Below are positions 15,470 through 18,269 of a DNA stretch of 18,269 bases, in pieces. Under the pieces are notes generated by a model, which was given only the letters and a program-made list of their open reading frames with translations, was not told the DNA's origin and did not search any database. How positions within the stretch are numbered: the stretch's first letter is position 1; every line of letters begins with the position of its first letter. A program made the translations under genes and the position numbers. The DNA is from an uncultured Devosia sp. (GTDB taxonomy: Bacteria; Pseudomonadota; Alphaproteobacteria; Rhizobiales; Devosiaceae): NCBI RefSeq assembly GCF_946479885.1, contig NZ_CAMLHM010000067.1:1-18269 (forward strand). Direction: 5' to 3'.

Positions 15470-16609
15470 ATGACGAGACCGGCGATCTATCTTGATCACA
15501 ATGCCGCGTCCCCGCTTCTGCCGGAGGCGCGGGAAGCGCTCGTCGCTGCTCTCGATCTGGTGGGTAATCCCTCATCGGTCCATGGCCACGGTCGCGCCTT
15601 GCGCAACCTCATCGACACGGCCCGCGCCCAGGTGGCTGAGCTGGCCGGCGCGGAGCGCAAGCAGGTCGTGTTCACTGGCTCGGCGACCGAAGCGATCACC
15701 CAGGCCATATCAGGCGGCGCCAAGAGTTTTGTGGCAAGCACCGTCGTCATCAGCGCGGGCGAACATGCGGCTGTCGCCAAGGCTGCCGAGGCGACGGGCT
15801 TGCCTGTCGTCACCATCCGACTTTTGCCCGATGGCAGCATTGACCTCGATCAATTGGCATCGGTCGTGGCCGAAGCCGCCGGCAACCTGCTGGTGGCCCT
15901 GCACTGGGTGAACAACGAGACCGGCGTCGTGCAGGATATCGCCCGCATCAACGCCATTGTCGGCCCGACCCGCCACACGCTGTTCATCGACGCCGTGCAG
16001 GCTTTCGGCAAGCTGCCCCTCGATTTTGCCGCCTCGGCACCCGATATGATGGCTGTGAGCGGCCACAAGATCGGCGCTCCCGCGGGGATCGGCGCGCTGC
16101 TGGTCAAGGCCCACGCCGATACCGTCCGCCTGATTCCGGGCGGCGGCCAGGAGCAGGGCAGGCGTGGCGGCACGGAAGCCGCGGCGCTGATTGCGGCCTT
16201 CGGCGCGGCAGCGGCTTCTATAGAAGCGCGGTATCGCACCGCCGATCCGGCGCGTCTGATCAATCGCCTGGAGGCCGATCTCAAGTCGTCCATTCCGGGC
16301 ATGGTGATCTTCGGCGCCAACCGCCTGGGCAACGTGACCAATTTCGCCGTGCCCGGCGTCAAGAATGCCACGGCGATGATGGGCCTGGACCTCCTGGGCC
16401 TTTCGGTGTCATCCGGGTCGGCCTGTTCATCGGGCAAGGTCGGGCCAAGCCACGTGCTGGCGGCCATGGGCGTAGCGCCTGAGCTCGCCGACTGCGCCCT
16501 GCGCATCAGCCTGGGCTGGAATTCGACGGTGGACGACGTCAATGCGTTCGTCACCGGTTACCAATCAATCCTCGCGCGCCAGCGGGCGCGGCAGGGGCAG
16601 GCGGCCTAA
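15470..16609 (+). CDS. Cysteine desulfurase, group I (IscS/NifS-type), first gene of suf cluster
   Basis: PLP enzyme that takes sulfur from cysteine and passes it as a persulfide to the Fe-S scaffold. I start it at ATG 15470 (MTRPAIYLDHNAASPL), the usual N-terminus, with GGGAAA just upstream; the open frame extends to TTG 15392 but that part is unlike the family. It has 379 residues. The PLP lysine is K200 in SGHKIGAP, H98 in GEH is the conserved stacking His, and HWVNNETG (145-152) and DAVQAFGK (174-181) are the family's cofactor-binding segments. The persulfide cysteine is C319 in SSGSACSSGKVGPSHVL, the long mobile loop of group I enzymes and not the RxGHHC form of SufS. In rhizobia a group I enzyme commonly leads the suf operon and a separate group II sufS lies further on; the latter would be beyond this window. 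sufB follows after a 162-bp hairpin-rich spacer. Confidence 0.93.
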   Translation: MTRPAIYLDHNAASPLLPEAREALVAALDLVGNPSSVHGHGRALRNLIDTARAQVAELAGAERKQVVFTGSATEAITQAISGGAKSFVASTVVISAGEHAAVAKAAEATGLPVVTIRLLPDGSIDLDQLASVVAEAAGNLLVALHWVNNETGVVQDIARINAIVGPTRHTLFIDAVQAFGKLPLDFAASAPDMMAVSGHKIGAPAGIGALLVKAHADTVRLIPGGGQEQGRRGGTEAAALIAAFGAAAASIEARYRTADPARLINRLEADLKSSIPGMVIFGANRLGNVTNFAVPGVKNATAMMGLDLLGLSVSSGSACSSGKVGPSHVLAAMGVAPELADCALRISLGWNSTVDDVNAFVTGYQSILARQRARQGQAA

Positions 16610-16610
16610 A

Positions 16611-16708
16611 GCAAGCGTCGAAAAGGTGGCTACCGGCTTTTCGACATCAAGCTTGCGACAAGAAGACTAGAGCCGGCGATTGGTGTGGCCAATCGCATAA
16701 GGCTCTAG
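16611..16708. repeat. Two consecutive large palindromes (RIME-like mosaic) between desulfurase gene and sufB
   Basis: First palindrome: GCAAGC-GTCGAAAAG (16611-16625), an 11-base loop, then CTTTTCGAC (16637-16645), five unpaired bases, GCTTGC (16651-16656). The inner 9-bp stem is perfect and the outer 6-bp stem is also perfect. Second palindrome: CTAGAGCC (16667-16674), G, GCGATTGG (16676-16683), loop TGTGG, CCAATCGC (16689-16696), ATAA, GGCTCTAG (16701-16708): two perfect 8-bp stems with a small internal loop. Two adjacent palindromes in about 100 bp of intergenic DNA is the layout described for Rhizobium-specific intergenic mosaic elements (RIMEs). The family assignment is inference from layout and recollection. 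It starts two bases after the desulfurase stop codon and ends 63 bases before the sufB start. Confidence 0.75.
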
Positions 16709-16771
16709 CTGCAACAGTTTAGACGGCTCGCGGCGACCTTGAATCACCGCCGGGCAATAGGAGAAGCCGCA

Positions 16772-18269
16772 ATGGCCAGTGACTACGCCGATATCCCGAC
16801 GCTCAAGGAAAACATCGATCGCGCCACCGTTGACTCGGTGCGTTCGCTCGATGTGGACAAGTACAAGTACGGCTTCGAGACCGATATCGAATCCGACATG
16901 GCCCCCAAGGGCCTGAGCGAGGATACCGTTCGCTTCATCTCGGCCAAGAAGAACGAGCCGCAATGGATGCTCGACTGGCGCCTGGAAGCCTATGCGCGCT
17001 TCCTGACCATGACCGAGCCGACCTGGGCCAAGGTGCACTATCCGCAGATCGACCTGCAGGACATGTACTATTACGCCGCGCCCAAGTCGTCGCCGGCCCC
17101 CAAGAGCCTCGACGAAGTCGATCCGGCGCTGATCGCCATGTACGACAAGCTCGGCGTGCCGCTCAAGGAACGTGAAATCCTGGCCGGCGTCGAGCGCCCC
17201 AAGGTGGCGGTCGATGCGGTGATGGACTCGGTTTCCGTCGTCACCACCTTCCGCGAGGAACTGGCCAAGGTCGGCATCATCTTCTGCTCGATCTCGGAAG
17301 CCATCCGCGAATATCCGGAGCTGGTGCAGAAGTACCTGGCCTCTGTCGTGCCGGTCTCCGACAACTATTACGCGACGCTGAATTCGGCCGTCTTCACTGA
17401 CGGGTCGTTCGTCTACATCCCCAAGGGCGTTCGCTGCCCGATGGAGCTCTCGACCTATTTCCGCATCAACGAGAAGAAGACCGGCCAGTTCGAGCGCACG
17501 CTGATCATCGCTGAAGCCGACTCGTATGTGAGCTACCTCGAAGGCTGCACCGCGCCGATGCGCGATGAATCCCAGCTGCACGCCGCCGTGGTCGAGCTGG
17601 TTGCGCTCGACAATGCCGAGATCAAGTATTCCACCGTCCAGAACTGGTATCCCGGCGACAAGGACGGCAAGGGCGGCATCTACAATTTCGTCACCAAGCG
17701 TGGCGATTGCCGCGGCGCGAACTCCAAGATATCCTGGACCCAGGTGGAAACCGGCTCGGCCATCACCTGGAAATATCCCAGCTGCATCCTGCGCGGCGAC
17801 GGCTCGCGCGGCGAGTTCTATTCCATCGCCATTTCCAATGGCCACCAGCAGGTCGATAGCGGCACCAAGATGCTGCATCTGGGCAAGAACACGTCCAGCC
17901 GCATCATCGCCAAGGGCATTGCCGCCGGCTTCTCGGACAATACCTATCGCGGCCAGGTCTCGGCCCATGCCAAGGCCAAGAATGCCCGCAACTTCACCCA
18001 GTGCGACAGCCTGCTGATCGGCGACAAGTGCGGTGCCCATACCGTGCCCTATATCGAGAGCCGCAACGGCACCGCGGTGTTCGAGCATGAAGCCACCACG
18101 TCCAAGATCTCGGACGACCAGATGTTCTACTGCCAGCAGCGTGGCCTGTCCGAAGAAGACGCCGTGGCGCTGATCGTCAACGGCTTCGTTCGCGATGTGC
18201 TGCAGCACCTGCCCATGGAATTCATGGTCGAAACCCAGAAGCTGATCGCCATCAGCCTCGAAGGCAGCG
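16772..18269 (+). CDS. sufB: Fe-S cluster assembly scaffold SufB (C-terminus cut by window edge)
   Basis: SufB is the core of the SufBCD scaffold on which Fe-S clusters are built, receiving sulfur from a cysteine desulfurase. ATG at 16772 has AGGAG at 16759-16763. 499 codons are visible with no stop, ending in [15 protein letters not shown], which is the usual extreme C-terminus, so only a few residues should be missing. Recognisable segments include [11 protein letters not shown] (about 30-40), [18 protein letters not shown]-like region near 110, [32 protein letters not shown] and YLEGCTAP. C411 in [10 protein letters not shown] and the following [11 protein letters not shown] belong to the conserved C-terminal region, where E. 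coli SufB has functional C405 and E434; I did not align rigorously. sufC, sufD and sufS are expected downstream. A GAATC methylation-type site precedes the ribosome binding site. Confidence 0.96.
   Translation, partial: MASDYADIPTLKENIDRATVDSVRSLDVDKYKYGFETDIESDMAPKGLSEDTVRFISAKKNEPQWMLDWRLEAYARFLTMTEPTWAKVHYPQIDLQDMYYYAAPKSSPAPKSLDEVDPALIAMYDKLGVPLKEREILAGVERPKVAVDAVMDSVSVVTTFREELAKVGIIFCSISEAIREYPELVQKYLASVVPVSDNYYATLNSAVFTDGSFVYIPKGVRCPMELSTYFRINEKKTGQFERTLIIAEADSYVSYLEGCTAPMRDESQLHAAVVELVALDNAEIKYSTVQNWYPGDKDGKGGIYNFVTKRGDCRGANSKISWTQVETGSAITWKYPSCILRGDGSRGEFYSIAISNGHQQVDSGTKMLHLGKNTSSRIIAKGIAAGFSDNTYRGQVSAHAKAKNARNFTQCDSLLIGDKCGAHTVPYIESRNGTAVFEHEATTSKISDDQMFYCQQRGLSEEDAVALIVNGFVRDVLQHLPMEFMVETQKLIAISLEGS

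Noticed and set aside
15283..15495. 70-codon plus-strand frame before the cysteine desulfurase gene
   Set aside because: It covers the ICE-like operator and leader hairpin, overlaps the desulfurase start in another frame and has no good ribosome site.
16667..18208. 513-codon open frame on the minus strand opposite sufB
   Set aside because: It is a shadow of sufB, which is unmistakable on the plus strand. Its beginning also runs through the palindromic element.
1..18269. Mobile element, CRISPR array, tRNA or rRNA, or defence system
   Set aside because: I saw no transposase, integrase, direct-repeat array, tRNA cloverleaf or defence-type protein. The window is core chromosome, and the only repeats are short extragenic palindromes.

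Overview
The window is GC-rich chromosomal DNA with the gene order and protein features of an alphaproteobacterium of the order Hyphomicrobiales (Rhizobiales), possibly a Devosia-like genus. The basis is the order rne / N-acetylmuramoyl-L-alanine amidase / PBP1A / prfB, a suf cluster that starts with a group I cysteine desulfurase followed by sufB, an RNase E with a long acidic insertion in its S1 domain, and rhizobial-style intergenic palindromes. The genus is inference. Nearly everything here is core housekeeping: I see no phage, transposase, CRISPR array, tRNA or rRNA, and no obviously new multi-gene system. The most interesting signals are small: regulatory DNA, palindromic repeats and one decayed enzyme.

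Layout. (1) 1-1417, minus: 5' two thirds of rne (RNase E), running off the left edge. (2) 1418-2025: a 608-bp divergent gap with no convincing gene, holding the rne leader and the amidase promoter. (3) 2026-7681, plus: periplasmic amidase, bifunctional PBP1A, a peptide-deformylase-like protein that has lost key active-site residues, and prfB (RF2) with a programmed +1 frameshift. The stop codon of prfB interlocks with that of the convergent next gene in one CTAG. (4) 7678-9376, minus: a membrane-anchored LytM/M23 endopeptidase preceded by a Bcp-type peroxiredoxin. (5) 9523-13017, plus: a very large single-pass AsmA/DUF3971 protein. (6) 13018-13138: two near-identical palindromes in inverted orientation, between convergent genes. 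(7) 13139-15184, minus: tyrS, preceded by a small alpha/beta hydrolase; a second inverted repeat pair lies in the tyrS leader. (8) 15185-15469: promoter region of the suf cluster, with a good sigma70-type promoter and a 21-bp palindrome resembling the rhizobial iron control element. (9) 15470 to the right edge, plus: cysteine desulfurase, a 162-bp spacer with two large consecutive hairpins, and sufB, which is cut by the window just short of its C-terminus.

Functionally the window falls into three groups. The first is cell-envelope growth and separation: amidase, PBP1A, LytM peptidase and the AsmA-like protein. The second is gene expression: RNase E, RF2 and TyrRS. The third is iron-sulfur cluster and redox biology: the cysteine desulfurase, SufB and Bcp. 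The ICE-like operator would tie the suf cluster to iron or heme status through Irr; this is a prediction from the motif alone.
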